A stretch of DNA of 64,000 bases from Inia geoffrensis (GCA_036417435.1 CM070905.1:65489092-65553091); one strand, 5' to 3'. Shown: positions 36,157-46,462, numbered from the stretch's first letter. Made by a program: numbers and translations. The notes: generated from the letters alone by a model not told the origin.

Positions 36157-36961
36157 GCAGGCTACACGTTCGTAGTTCCCGTTGTTTTTGATGTCTGTCT
36201 CCAGTGGCTAAGGTTGGTCTAGTGGGTTGTGTATACTTCCTGGTGGAGGGGACTAGTGCTTGTGTTCTGGTGGATGAGGCTGGATCTTGTCTCTCTGGTG
36301 GGCAGGTCCACGTCTGGTGGTGTGTTTTGGGGTGTCTCTGGATTTATTATGATTTTAGGCAGCCTCTCTGTTAATGGGTGGGGTTGTGTTTCTGTTTTGC
36401 TAGTTGTTTGGCATAGGTTTTCCAGCAGTGTAGCTTGCTGGCCGTTGAGTGAAGGAAGTCTACCACCTCAATTTGGGATGAGTCACTGTCTATTCATGTA
36501 TTCCACAGAAGCAGGGTACATCAAGCTGATTGTGGAGCTTTAATCTGCGGCTTCTGAGGCTGCTGGGAGAGATTTCCCTTTCACTTCTTTGTTCTCACAG
36601 TTCCCAGGGGCTCAGCTTTGGATTTGGCCCTGCCTCTGCGTGTAGGTCGCTGGAGGGCGTCTGTTTTTCGCTCAGACAGGACAGGGTTAAAGGAGCCTCT
36701 GACTCGGGGGTTTTGGCGCACTCAGGCCGAGGGGAGAGAGGGGCACGGCGTGCGGGTCGGGCCTGCGGCGGCAGAGGCCGGCGTGATGCTGCACCAGCCT
36801 GAGGCCCGCCGTGTGTTCTCCCTGGACAGATGTCACTGGATCCCGGGAACCTGGCAGTGGCGGGCTGCGCAGGCTCCCCGGAAGAGGGGTGTGGATAATG
36901 ACCTGTGCTCGTACACAGGCCCCTTGGTGGCGGCAGCAGCAGCCTTAGCGTTTCCCGCCCA

Positions 36962-37204
36962 TCTCTGGGGTCCGTGTTTTTAGCCGCGGCTCGCGCCTGT
37001 CTCTGGGATCCGCGTTTTTAGCCGCGGCTCGCGCCTGTCTCTGAGGTCCGTGCTTTTAGCTGCGGCTCGCGCCCGTTTCTGGGTTCCGCGCTTTTGGCCG
37101 CGGCTCGCGCCGGTCTCTGGGGTCCGCGCTTTCAGCCGCGGCTCGCGCCGGTCTCTGGGGATTGCGCTTTCAGCCGCGGCTCGCGCTGGTCTCTGGAGTT
37201 CGTT
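36962..37204 (-). repeat. 38-bp tandem repeats in L1 5' UTR
   Basis: Six head-to-tail units of exactly 38 bp start at 36962, 37000, 37038, 37076, 37114 and 37152. A partial seventh unit starts at 37190. Each unit holds the core 'gccgcggctcgcgc' or a one-base variant and 'tctctggg' or a close variant. Units differ from each other by a few substitutions but not in length. Confidence 0.95.
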
Positions 37205-37844
37205 AAAGCAGCGCTCTTAAACCCCTCTCCTTGCGCACCAGGAAACAAAGCGGGAAGGAAAAGTCTCTTGCCTCTTTGGCAGGTGCAGACTTTTCCCCGG
37301 ACTCCCTCCCGGCTAGCCGTGGTGCACTACCCCCTTCAGGCTATGTTCAAGCCGCCAACCCCAGTCCTTTCCCTGCGCTCCGTCTGAAGCCGAAACCCGA
37401 GCTTTCGCTCGCAGCCCCGCCCGCCCCGGCGGGTGAGCCGACAAGCCTCTCGGGCTGGTGAGTGCCGGTCGGCACCGATCCTCTATGCGGGAATCTCTCC
37501 GCTTTCCCGTCCGCACCCCTGTTGCTGTGCTCTCCTCTGTGGCTCCGAAGCTCCCTCCTCCGCCTCCCGCAGTCTCTGCCCGTGAAGGGGCTTCCTAGTG
37601 TGTGGAGACTTTTCCTCCTTCACAGCTCCCTCCCACTGGTGCAGGTGCCGTCCCTATTCTTTTGTCCCTGTTTTTTTCTTTTTTTTCTTTTGCCCTACCC
37701 AGGTACGTGGGGGAGTTTCTTGCCTTTTAGGAGGTCTGAGGTCTTTTGCCAGCCTTCAGTAGGTGTTCTGTAAGAGTTGTTCCACGTGTAGATGTATTTC
37801 TGGTGTATCTGTGGGGAGGAAGGTGATCTCCGCGTCTTACTCTT

Positions 37845-37854
37845 CCGCCATCTT
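37845..37854 (-). promoter_or_regulatory. YY1-type motif at the L1 5' end
   Basis: On the L1 sense strand, AAGATGGCGG begins 11 nt from the element's 5' end. It matches the YY1 core. Human L1 has a YY1 site at nearly the same place, where it positions transcription start. Function in this copy is inferred. Confidence 0.75.
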
Positions 37855-37865
37855 TCTTCTCCTCC

Positions 37866-37880
37866 TACTTTAGCAATCTT
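37866..37880. repeat. Right 15-bp target-site duplication of the intact L1
   Basis: The sequence 'tactttagcaatctt' is identical to 30923-30937 and abuts the L1 5' end 'ggaggagaagaaag' (sense strand). Confidence 0.97.
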
Positions 37881-38950
37881 GCTAGAGTTTTCAACATTAA
37901 TAGTCTGTTCAAAGAACCAGCTCTTTGTTTCACTGATTTTCTCTACTGTTTTTGTTTTCAATTTCACTGATTTCTGTTCTTATTTTTATTATTTTCTTCC
38001 TTTTTCTGGCTTTCATCTTATTTTGCTCTCTTTTTTCTTGGTTCTTTAAGTGGGAGTTCACATCATTGATTTGTGTCTTATCCTCTTCTAACGTAAGCAT
38101 TTAGTGTTATAAATTTCTTTTTCAGCACTGTTTAGCTGTGTCTCACAGATTTTTATATGTTACATTTTCACTGAATTCAGTTCAAGTATTTTGATTTTCT
38201 TTGAGAATTCCTCTTTCACACATGGCTTATTTAGAAATGGGTTGTTTCGTTTCCAAGTGTTTGGAGACTGTTATCTTTCTGTGATAGAATTCTAATTTGG
38301 TTCCCACTGTGCTCAGAGAACACACTGTGTATGATTTTAATTCTTTGAAATTTGCTGAACTTTGTTTTATGGATCAGGGTATGGTCTATCTTAGTATATG
38401 TTTCACAGATAGATACCTGAAAAGAAGATGTATGCTGTTGTTGGAGTGTTCTACAAATGCTTAATAAATTCTGTTGGTTGATGTTGTTGAGTTCTTCTGT
38501 ATCCTTGCTGATTTCTGTATGAGGAGTAGAATGTTGTCATCTCCAACTTTAGTTGTGGATTTGTGTATTTCTCCTTTCAGTTCTATCAGTTTTTGTTCAC
38601 ATATTTTGTAGTACGTTGTTTAGTGCATATACATTTAAGATTTCATAATCTTCTTGGTAGATTGACCCTTTATCATTATATAATATCCTTCTCTGTTTCT
38701 GGTAATTTTCTTTGCTCTGATGTCTAATTTATCAGATATTAATATAGCCACTCCTGCTTCTCTTTGAATAATATTTTCATGATGTATCGTTTTTCATTAT
38801 TTACTTTCAACCTGGGATACTGCTATATTTGAAGTGAGTTTATTGTTGAATGTGTATAGTTGGGTCATATTTCTTAATCCACTCTACCAATTTGTGTTTT
38901 TTCTCCTTATAAGTCTAATTTTTTATAGGTACAGAACATATTTTAATTTT
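37881..38950 (-). mobile_element. Old L1 ORF2 fragment, right part of the interrupted host element
   Basis: This continues the old L1 from 30922 in ORF2 order. 'caaagaaccagctctttgtt' and 'atggtctatcttagtatatg' correspond to ORF2 N-terminal and linker parts, and 'cactctaccaatttgtgt' near 38880 to the ORF2 N-terminal end. It is much more diverged than the inserted element. Confidence 0.82.
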
Positions 38951-39670
38951 TATATTGTGTTAGAAGCAAATTAAAACATTGCCTGAATAAGCATCTGTTA
39001 GGGTCTTTTAAAATCTGCTCCCACTGGTGTTTCTGAGTGGTGGTCTTCTCTCACTACAAGTCTGAGATGTGGGAGGCAAAAGGGAACTCAGCATCTTGTC
39101 ATTTCTTGAGTCTTAAAATCTCTAGCTTGCCTGCCTCCCTCTCCGACTTTCAGAGTCATCTTAATGGCCTGTTTACTATATAATGTTCAGAATTATTTTT
39201 AATTTAGTAAGAGAATTAGGAGAAATTACATCTTTTCTATCTTCCTGGAAGCAGAAGCCTATATGTTATTTTAAAAATAAAACCTTTCAATTTTATAACT
39301 AGGATCACAAGAAAGGAAAATCCTTAAATGATGCCCCAAATCCACAGCATGAATCTGGTATGGTACCAGAGTCCTAATGCTGGCCTCTCCCTTGAGGCAG
39401 TACTGATCCCAGGCCACAGAACTTGCATATCCAGAGTTCTTTAATTACCAGGGACAAAGGAAGGCATTTTCAGACAGAAAATGAGAGTTAAGCTATAACA
39501 AACCTTCATTAAGGAAATTTCTAAAGGATTTATTTCTCATACAAAGGACAGTGAACAGAGAAGCAGGGTCTAAGATGCCAGATGGAATGGTGGCCAAAGA
39601 AAATATTAAATGTGAGTAAAAGTAAACGTTGAGTGTAAATGCATAATTTTGATGATTAAATACGGGAGTG
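38951..39670. other. Unassigned intronic sequence
   Basis: No gene or repeat that I can name is seen in this stretch. Confidence 0.4.
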
Positions 39671-39671
39671 T

Positions 39672-40238
39672 GGTAGGCAGAATAATGGTCCCCCAAAGAT
39701 CCCATGCTTTAATCCTCTGAATTTGTGAATATGTTATCTTAATGGGAAAAAGGACTTTGCAGCTGTGATTCAGAATTCAAACCCTGAGATGTGGAAACTA
39801 TCCTGGATTAACTAAATTGGCCTAATCTAACCACATGAGTCCTAAAAAGCAGAAAACCTTTCTCAGCTGGTCAGAAAGGTGAGATGGAAGAAGGAGGAGG
39901 AGAGATTCAAAGCATGAGAGGTACCTGATTTGCCATTCTGGCTTTGGAGGAGAGGGGTAAAGGCCAAGGAATGTGGCCTCTAGAAGCTGGGGACAGTCCC
40001 TAACTAGCAAGGAAATGGAGATCTTACTTTTCCAACTGCAAGAAACTGAATTCTGCCAACAAGCCGAATCGGCAAGGAAACAGATGCTTCTCTAGAGCTT
40101 CTAGAAAGGAATGCAGCTCTGCTAAGCCCCTGATTATAGCCAGGTGAGAACCATGTCAGACTTTCGACCTACAAAACTATAAGATAAAATGTTAAGTTTT
40201 TGGTAATTTGTTATGGCAGTGATAGAAAACTAATACAG
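39672..40238 (+). mobile_element. MaLR-like LTR
   Basis: This complete-looking old LTR of about 570 bp starts near 'tggtaggcagaataatggtc'. It contains 'ggactttgcagctgtgattc' and 'ctatcctggattaacta', and ends 'ggtaatttgttatggcagtg' followed by 'atagaaaactaataca'. It is non-coding. Confidence 0.75.
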
Positions 40239-40604
40239 ACAGTTATAAACAGCAATATAGAACTAAAATATAAGACTACATAATATGTAAGTTGGTGAAA
40301 GGTAATCAGAGGTAAAGCAGTTTAAAGCCCTTAGCAAGGTAAATATATTAATTATAGATTGTATTCACTTAGGTCTGGACCTTAATATTTTAAGGTAATC
40401 TCTTTATATAAATAGGATAAGAATGTGTAACTTCCAAACCAAGGGAAACAATGTAACAATAGCAAAACTGTTGCAATGAATTCAAAGGAAGGCAAGAAAG
40501 AAGAAACAATGAAACAGAAAAAATGTAACAAAGAGAATAAAATAAGATGGAGGAAATGAATGCAAGACTATAAATCACTATAACTCAAAGATTATCAGAC
40601 TTAA
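40239..40604. other. Unassigned intronic sequence
   Basis: No supportable feature was seen in this stretch. Confidence 0.4.
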
Positions 40605-41335
40605 TAAAAAAAAAAACATCTGAAATGACATTTTATATCCACTAGTTTATCAGAAAACGTAGATGTTTGACAATACCAAGTGCTGGAGAAGATGTGAAGC
40701 AGCCAGAGCAGTTAAACACTGCTGGTAGAAATTTAAGTTGTTTTACCCATTTTGGAAAATAACCTGGAATTTTCTAGCATGTTTGAAGGCAGGCATACTC
40801 CCAGGTATACAGTTTGGAAAAAGCTATCAGATATCAGACGTTTACCTCAGGAGATATTTATAAGAACTGTCATTGTAGCATTGTTTATAACTGCAAATAT
40901 CTAGGAGTAACTCAGGTACCCAACAAAAAGGGAATGGATATTAAATTATGGTGTCAATACTACGGTGTCAATACAATGCTATACAGAGATGGAAATAAAT
41001 AAACTACAGTACAATCGCTGATATGATGAGACCCACAAATATGTATTCAAGAGTGAAGAAAGCAAGCCAAAGAAGAATATATACTAAATCAGCAGTCCCC
41101 AACCTTTTTGGCACCAGGGACCAGTTACCACAGAAACTGGTCCACAGCATGGGGGTTGGGGACTCCTGTACTAAATGATACTATTCATATAAAGTTTTAA
41201 AAAGCAAGCATTATCACCATGTTTTGGGATAAATACGTAAGTCTGGAAAAGAGGAGAGTGGCCACCACTGTCTGGGAACTGGCCTGATCTTTTCACCTAG
41301 GCTATGATGGAGTAAGACAAAAAGTAAGACTACTT
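40605..41335 (+). mobile_element. Old L1 3' end
   Basis: This plus-strand old L1 3' end is recognised by 'caagtgctggagaagatgtg', 'tttataactgcaaatatct' and 'acccaacaaaaagggaatgg'. ORF2 is broken. A 79-bp hAT-like miniature element has inserted into it at 41090. Confidence 0.7.
41082..41176. mobile_element. 79-bp hAT-like miniature transposon with 8-bp duplication
   Basis: The element is 41090-41168. Terminal inverted repeats are 'cagcagtccccaacc' and the complement of 'ggttggggactcctg', 14 of 15 matching. A perfect 8-bp duplication 'tactaaat' flanks it at 41082-41089 and 41169-41176. An 8-bp duplication is the hallmark of hAT transposases. The interior ('tttttggcaccagggaccag' and 'aaactggtccacagcatggg') matches the ends of a known mammalian repeat, so this is an internally deleted copy. 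No coding capacity. Confidence 0.9.
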
Positions 41336-41339
41336 CCTT

Positions 41340-41740
41340 TGTCTAACTAAAAACAAGGTCACCGTGGGAACAGCCAAAATATCAAATATTCCCATCTCCC
41401 AGCTAATATGAGTGAGTTCTGCTTCTTTATCAGTTATAGCTTTATACTCCCTCTAGGCTTTCCTACTTCCAAATAAGGTTTATTAAGATACCTGGTTATA
41501 GAATTACTCTTGCTTCCTTACAGCATTCAATCCACAGCAAAGCTCACTTATTTAAAGCCCCCTAAAATAATTACTTAACTGAAGCCCAAATCCTAATATA
41601 AGTGCTTTCTGACACTCTTACTGAGATGCCCCTGGTTGCCCAGGCTGTGGGCTCTCCCTTGCTGCAAAAAGTAATAAACCCAACTTGTTCAAACACAGGT
41701 GTGTAGCTGGTGGTCTTTGGCTGAAGAGCTTGGGCATGTC
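41340..41740 (+). mobile_element. ERV LTR-like relic
   Basis: The 3' part resembles a retroviral R-U5 region: 'ctcccttgctgcaaaaagta' with the signal 'aataaa' at about 41671-41676, then 'cccaacttgttcaaacacag'. No internal genes flank it. Confidence 0.55.
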
Positions 41741-41833
41741 AAATACATAAAGAAAAGCAAGGAATGTAAAACATAAAATTGAGAATAGGAGTCCCACATC
41801 CTGTGATCGAGTGGATGTGAGTTATTTAATGAC

Positions 41834-42115
41834 AAATGCTTACTGGCATTTACAATGTACCAGGCAATGTTATGGTGCTCCAAGTACTTAACAAATATTA
41901 ATTCATGTAATTCTCTCAAAACCCTATGGGATAGGTATTTCAATTATCCCCATTTGGGGTGGTGGTGGTGGATACTTATTTCCAAATGGGGAAACTGAAT
42001 ATGGAAAGGTTAAGTAACTTTCCCAAAGTCACACAGTTAGGAGATAGTATATTTTGGAGTCACATCCAGGCAGTTTGGTTCCATAATCTTCAGTGTGTAC
42101 TTCTAAGTACTACTC
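41834..42115 (-). mobile_element. MIR SINE with a small hairpin insertion
   Basis: Reverse-complement MIR landmarks are 'taccaggcaatgttatggtg', 'aggttaagtaactttcccaa' and 'gtcacacagttaggag'. The usual stretch between 'ttatccccat' and 'ggggaaactg' is expanded by about 30 bp, with an inverted repeat 'ccccatttgg' (41948-41957) and 'ccaaatgggg' (41982-41991). Confidence 0.87.
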
Positions 42116-42296
42116 TATGCGATCTTGGAAGGATAAGTGAAGGAGCTTCAATAATATATAACAATATGTAATGACACACACACACATGCAAAATACATTT
42201 GACATAGGTCATAATGTATTGAAGTACAGTTAATGGAGATTATTAATATTGTATATGTATGTCATAACAGTAAAATGAGGCTATCAAGGTAATCCT

Positions 42297-42454
42297 GGGG
42301 CTTCCCTGGTGGCGCAGTGGTTGAGAGTCCGCCTGCCAACGCAGGGGACACGGGTTTGTGCCCCGGTCCGGGAAGATCCCACATGCCGCGGAGCGGCTAG
42401 GGCCGTGAGCGCAAGAGGCCCGTGTACCGCAAAAAAAAAAAAAAAAAAACCCAA
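42297..42454 (+). mobile_element. CHR-type SINE with internal deletion
   Basis: The plus-strand SINE keeps the A box 'tggcgcagtgg', the B box region and a tail of about 19 A. It lacks roughly 55 bp between 'ggagcggctagggccgtgag' and 'gcaagaggcccgtgta'. The target-site duplication 'aaggtaatcc' lies at 42286-42295 and 42455-42464. Confidence 0.93.
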
Positions 42455-42597
42455 AAGGTAATCCAGCATCAGCCCTGGTGGTCAATCATTGAAAATTATT
42501 CTTTCATACATCAGTTGGGAATGGAACTAAATTTTCATTCTACAAGATATCAAGAACTGGCTGTCCAACTAAATTACTATTAAAATGGGATGTTCTA

Positions 42598-42835
42598 CAC
42601 CTATACTCTTAATAATAATAGTAAATATTTATATTGAATTTAGTAAATAAATTCTTTTAATCCTCACGGCAATCTCATGAAGTAGGTACAAAAGTAGTAA
42701 TCCCAAATTTGGAGATGAGGAAACTGAGGCACAGAGAGATTAAGTAACTTGCCTAAGGTCACACAGTTAATCAGAGGTAGCTGGTATCTGACTTCAGAGA
42801 CCATGCTCTTATCCACTTTGCTATATATATACTAT
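42598..42835 (-). mobile_element. MIR SINE
   Basis: This well-preserved reverse-complement MIR has 'gatgaggaaactgaggcaca', 'gattaagtaacttgcctaag' and 'gtcacacagttaatcagagg'. Confidence 0.92.
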
Positions 42836-42940
42836 GATATGACAATTAGTAGAAGCCGCGTTCTTCCTCCATTTTTTACACCAACTCCTAGAAGTCTATA
42901 ATGTGAAGGGCGGCCTGACTAAAAGACATACACATTTTTT

Positions 42941-43138
42941 TTTTTTGCGGTACGCGGGCCTCTCACTGTTGTGGCCTCTCCCGTTGCGGAGCACAGGCTC
43001 CAAACGCGCAGGCTCAGCGGCCATGGCTCACGGGCCCAGCCGCCCCGCGGCATGTGGGATCTTCCCGGACCGGGGCACGGACCCATGTCCCCTGCATCGG
43101 CAGGCGGACTATCAACCACTGCACCACCAGGGAAGCCC
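42941..43138 (-). mobile_element. CHR-type SINE, minus strand
   Basis: The plus strand reads 'gcggtacgcgggcctctcac' through to 'caccagggaagccc', the complement of the other CHR copies. The target-site duplication 'catacacatttttt' is at 42927-42940 and 43139-43152. It is opposed to the SINE at 42297-42454, about 490 bp away. Confidence 0.95.
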
Positions 43139-43152
43139 CATACACATTTTTT

Positions 43153-46095
43153 AAACAGTCTATTTGATTATTGTTGTGGGGGAGACAGAAGAAACTGGGA
43201 GTGATGTTTATTTAGCAAGTGAGTCCTAAGTATTTTAATAAGAAACATTTTAGATTCTCATCCATTTTTAATACTAAATTTTTAAAACTAAATAATTTTT
43301 GTTCTAATGCCTAAAAAATACACCACATGTGTATTTTAAACTTTATTTTATCATGAAAATATATATTTGGATTCTTAAAACATTTTAAATGACAGATCTC
43401 ACACCCAGCCTACTTGAAACTTATTTGTACAACAATACACCTTTTCTGAGTCATTCAAAAGATATATTAGGGTTCAAAGGTTGAGAAAAGTGCAATAGGT
43501 TTAATAATTCATTCATCCATTTAGCCAAATGGCTGAGCGTTTTAGGCATTCAAAGTCTCCTGATACTGTATTTTCCACTGTCTTCCCTGAAAATCTATCC
43601 TTTTCTTGAAATAGCATTGCTTCCTTGAACAAGCTTATTTCATTGCTAATTCAAAATTACAAGGAAATTCTCTTGGATTTAAGTCTTAGTTTCAGTATAG
43701 GAACTGACCAAACACTATTATTAAACATAAGGATGCCTGATAACAAAAGAGATTCCAAAGATCTATAAATAAAATCAGTTACAAATGGCTTTCCTTTCCT
43801 TTGCTCTTATATTGCTCAATGTGTTAAAATAAATATTAGATGCCTACTCTGTGCAAAGCCCTGCCACTGTGTTAGGAACGTTATGCCCCAGGGTGCTATA
43901 GGGTCAATGGCAGTGGCAATGATGGTTGGTTTTTCTTAATTATTACAAGTATGTGATAGTAATTTAGGGTATATTTAACCAAAGTAGTTTGAATTCCACG
44001 AAAGTTCTATTGATGGTTTATTCAACCCTCACTGACCGCTAGATGTTAAGAATTGATGTCAAGCAAATGAAGAAAGCCTATGTTCTGAAAATTAATCAAA
44101 TTCTACATGCATCAGTGGTTGCTTAAAGCTTTCTGAAGATGTTCTTGTACTAAACTTTATTCACGGAAATTTCTTTTATCTTGCACAGGCTGGTATATTT
44201 AATGGGGACATAAAACCCACTTCCTTCTTAATAATTGTTTTAAGATAATACACTTATTCTTTAATCAATTTTGCAACCATATTTAAAATGATGGTTGAGA
44301 ATTATCTCTCAGTATTTAATGTGCTTTGAAGCTTACTGCCAGTCCTTTCTGCCTATGATTAATTCATTATAGAGCTATTGTTTTGGATTAATCATTTCTT
44401 ATATTAACACAAGACATATAGTTTACTTAGGAAGCATACATGGTAGTCTTGAGTGCATTTTCTACACCATAATTAATGTTTTCAGTATCCAATGGACCAT
44501 CACTGCTTCTGTGCAGTTCACGAACGGATAGCCGTGATTTTCATCCCCAGGCCATCCTGTTTGACCACAGCTTTCTTACTCTTCGTGCTTGCTTGTGCTT
44601 GCTCTTTGGATAACCTCTCGAATTGTGTTGAGGTCACAAATCAAAACATTTGAGGCCACAAAACATTTTTTAATTTTGTTTTTCTTACATTAGACAGTTT
44701 CAGAGCTAAGGTATTTGAATGGTCCCTATGTTTGAAACTGTGGTATATTTACATTTTTCTGATTTTTCTGTTTGCTTATTCTTTGGGGGTTAAAGCCCAG
44801 GCTTGCTCTATCTTGGTTTTAATAGTCAAGTGAAAGTTGCACTGGATACATTTCATAAATTTAGGTAAGGTTCTTCCCAAATATCCCAATAATGAATATT
44901 TAGGCCCAGATTAAAATAAGAAGAGAGCATTCCTCTTTCTTTTCTTCTCAGCTATATATTCTAGTTTCAACTTTTCAATTATGGGTGTTAAGGAGACTGA
45001 TGGTGGGGAAGGAGCTAGCCCATGAACACTAAGAGTGTTGTAAACTTGAGAGACTGGGCAGACTTCTAAGAAGGCCATCTTCTCCCTATAAAGGACTCCA
45101 CCCACCCTGCGGCTGGTCTGCTGTCAGCAGAGTTAGGAGGGCACCAAGTGATGGGCCTGTTACTTTTTTTGCCTACAGCCTTCACTCTGCTGTGCTGATG
45201 CCAGGGAGAGGACTGTCAGGTTCCTTCCTACCTCTCTCAGGAATTCTACTCAATCTCCCAGGTGCCTCTGTTCTTTCCATCTTATATCAATATCACCCCT
45301 AGCAAATAGAAACTCCTTTAAGGGTCTAGCCTCTGGACGGGCTCTCTCCTGGTTTCAAGGACTGACACAGGTTTTTCCTCTATTTGTATATTCCACTGGT
45401 CATTTTAGGAAATTACAGAGAGAGGTTCATATGCCTATGCTTACAATGCCAAACTCCCTCTACTATCCTCGTGTCTTGACTCAAATAAAACAGAGCTGTG
45501 CTATCCTTTTAAGTATTTATAGGGACAAACATATGTCAGGTAATTTCTCTCAGGGACCCTGATTCCTATAAAACAAGAACATTTAAAAATACATGGGACT
45601 GTTCAAAATATATACCTTCGTGGCAATGTCAATCATATTAGGATTTAAATTTCACAAACTGTATCAACAGCTTGACGAGGACATCACTCTCCTACTACAG
45701 GGATGTACCATCTGTCGTAACACTGCAGTATGAAGGTTTTTTTTTTCTTCTTTCTTTTTTTTAAAATACAGGACATATTGTCGAATAATCTATATAAAAG
45801 TCACACTGAAATCTTCCAACAACACACTATTATTGACTCAAGTTACCATTTACAATGTCCCTAACTTGGAAAATAACATTAATAGATGCTGTAAATTAAA
45901 AGAAGCAATTTGGAGCCTGTATGTTATCCACAATATAATGACAGAGAACCTTAGCAGTTAGAATTTCAAAGAACTGCAACTTTCACTTTAAAAAGGGTTA
46001 TTTAAAAAGTTGGAATATCTAATCAAACAAGGCCTGCAACTAGCTCCAGAGACTTGCTGAGCTCCTCCAAATATAATTGTTCTGATGAGCAAGTG
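43153..46095. other. Unassigned intronic sequence
   Basis: About 2.9 kb with no recognised repeat or exon. Some of it has moderate GC content and few simple repeats, as expected for old unique intron. Conserved non-coding elements could be present but cannot be judged from one sequence. Confidence 0.4.
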
Positions 46096-46462
46096 TATTA
46101 GTCTGTTAGGGCTGCCATAACAAGATAGCACAGACTAGGTGGCTTGAACAACGGAAGTATATTTGCTCACAGTTCTGGAGACTGCAAGTCCGAGATCAAG
46201 GTGCCGGCAGGGTTAGTTTCTATGAGGCCCCTCTTCTGGCTGCCTTCTCACTGTCCTTACACAATCTTCTCTCTGTGCGCTCATCTCTGGAGTCTTCCTC
46301 TTCTTCTAAGGACACCAGTCCTATTGGATTAGGGCTCCACCCTTTTGATTTTATTTAACCTTAGTTACTTCTTTAAAGACCCTATCTCCCAAAAAAGTCG
46401 CACGGGCGGTTAGGGCTTTAACAAATGAATTTGGGGGGAACACAATTCAGTCCGTAATACCA
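46096..46462 (-). mobile_element. MaLR (MST/MLT1-type) LTR, minus strand
   Basis: The plus strand starts 'tgtattagtctgttagggct' and continues with 'gctgccataacaagatagca', 'cacagttctggagactgcaa', 'aggtgccggcagggttagtt' and 'ggacaccagtcctattggat', then ends 'aattcagtccgtaatacc'. This is the full complement of a MaLR LTR. It is solo. Confidence 0.92.

Larger units (their letters stand above)
30938..37865 (-). mobile_element. Full-length, apparently intact L1 retrotransposon
   Basis: This is a complete non-LTR retrotransposon of 6,928 bp in reverse orientation. In L1 sense order it holds a CpG-rich 5' UTR (37865-36100), ORF1 (36099-35194), a 58-bp spacer (35193-35136), ORF2 (35135-31317), a 3' UTR with AATAAA at 30965-30960, and a tail read as about 16 T at 30938-30953. 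A perfect 15-bp target-site duplication flanks it. Both ORFs are uninterrupted and no later element has inserted. The identical duplication and open frames point to recent insertion. It lies inside an older L1 and on the same strand as the THSD7A exons. Confidence 0.97.
36100..37865 (-). promoter_or_regulatory. L1 5' UTR with internal promoter, CpG-rich
   Basis: This 1,766-bp region lies upstream of ORF1 on the L1 strand. It is strongly GC- and CpG-rich at about 36640-37480, unlike all neighbouring sequence. It contains a YY1-like motif at the extreme 5' end, a block of six 38-bp tandem units, and a 27-nt A tract close to ORF1. L1 5' UTRs are known to hold an internal RNA polymerase II promoter. 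Promoter function here is inferred from position and composition. Confidence 0.85.

Noticed and set aside
35360..36175. Long plus-strand open frame of 271 codons
   Set aside because: It is the antisense of L1 ORF1. Hydrophobic F/L/S-rich antisense frames are expected from A-rich, charged ORF1 coding sequence.
36962..37204. Possible CRISPR-like array
   Set aside because: The 38-bp units are directly adjacent with no spacers, in a mammalian L1 5' UTR. It is a simple tandem repeat.
36229..37773. Several open frames in GC-rich DNA
   Set aside because: They are in the antisense strand of the L1 5' UTR. GC-rich sequence with few stops gives chance frames. No domain or conservation was seen.
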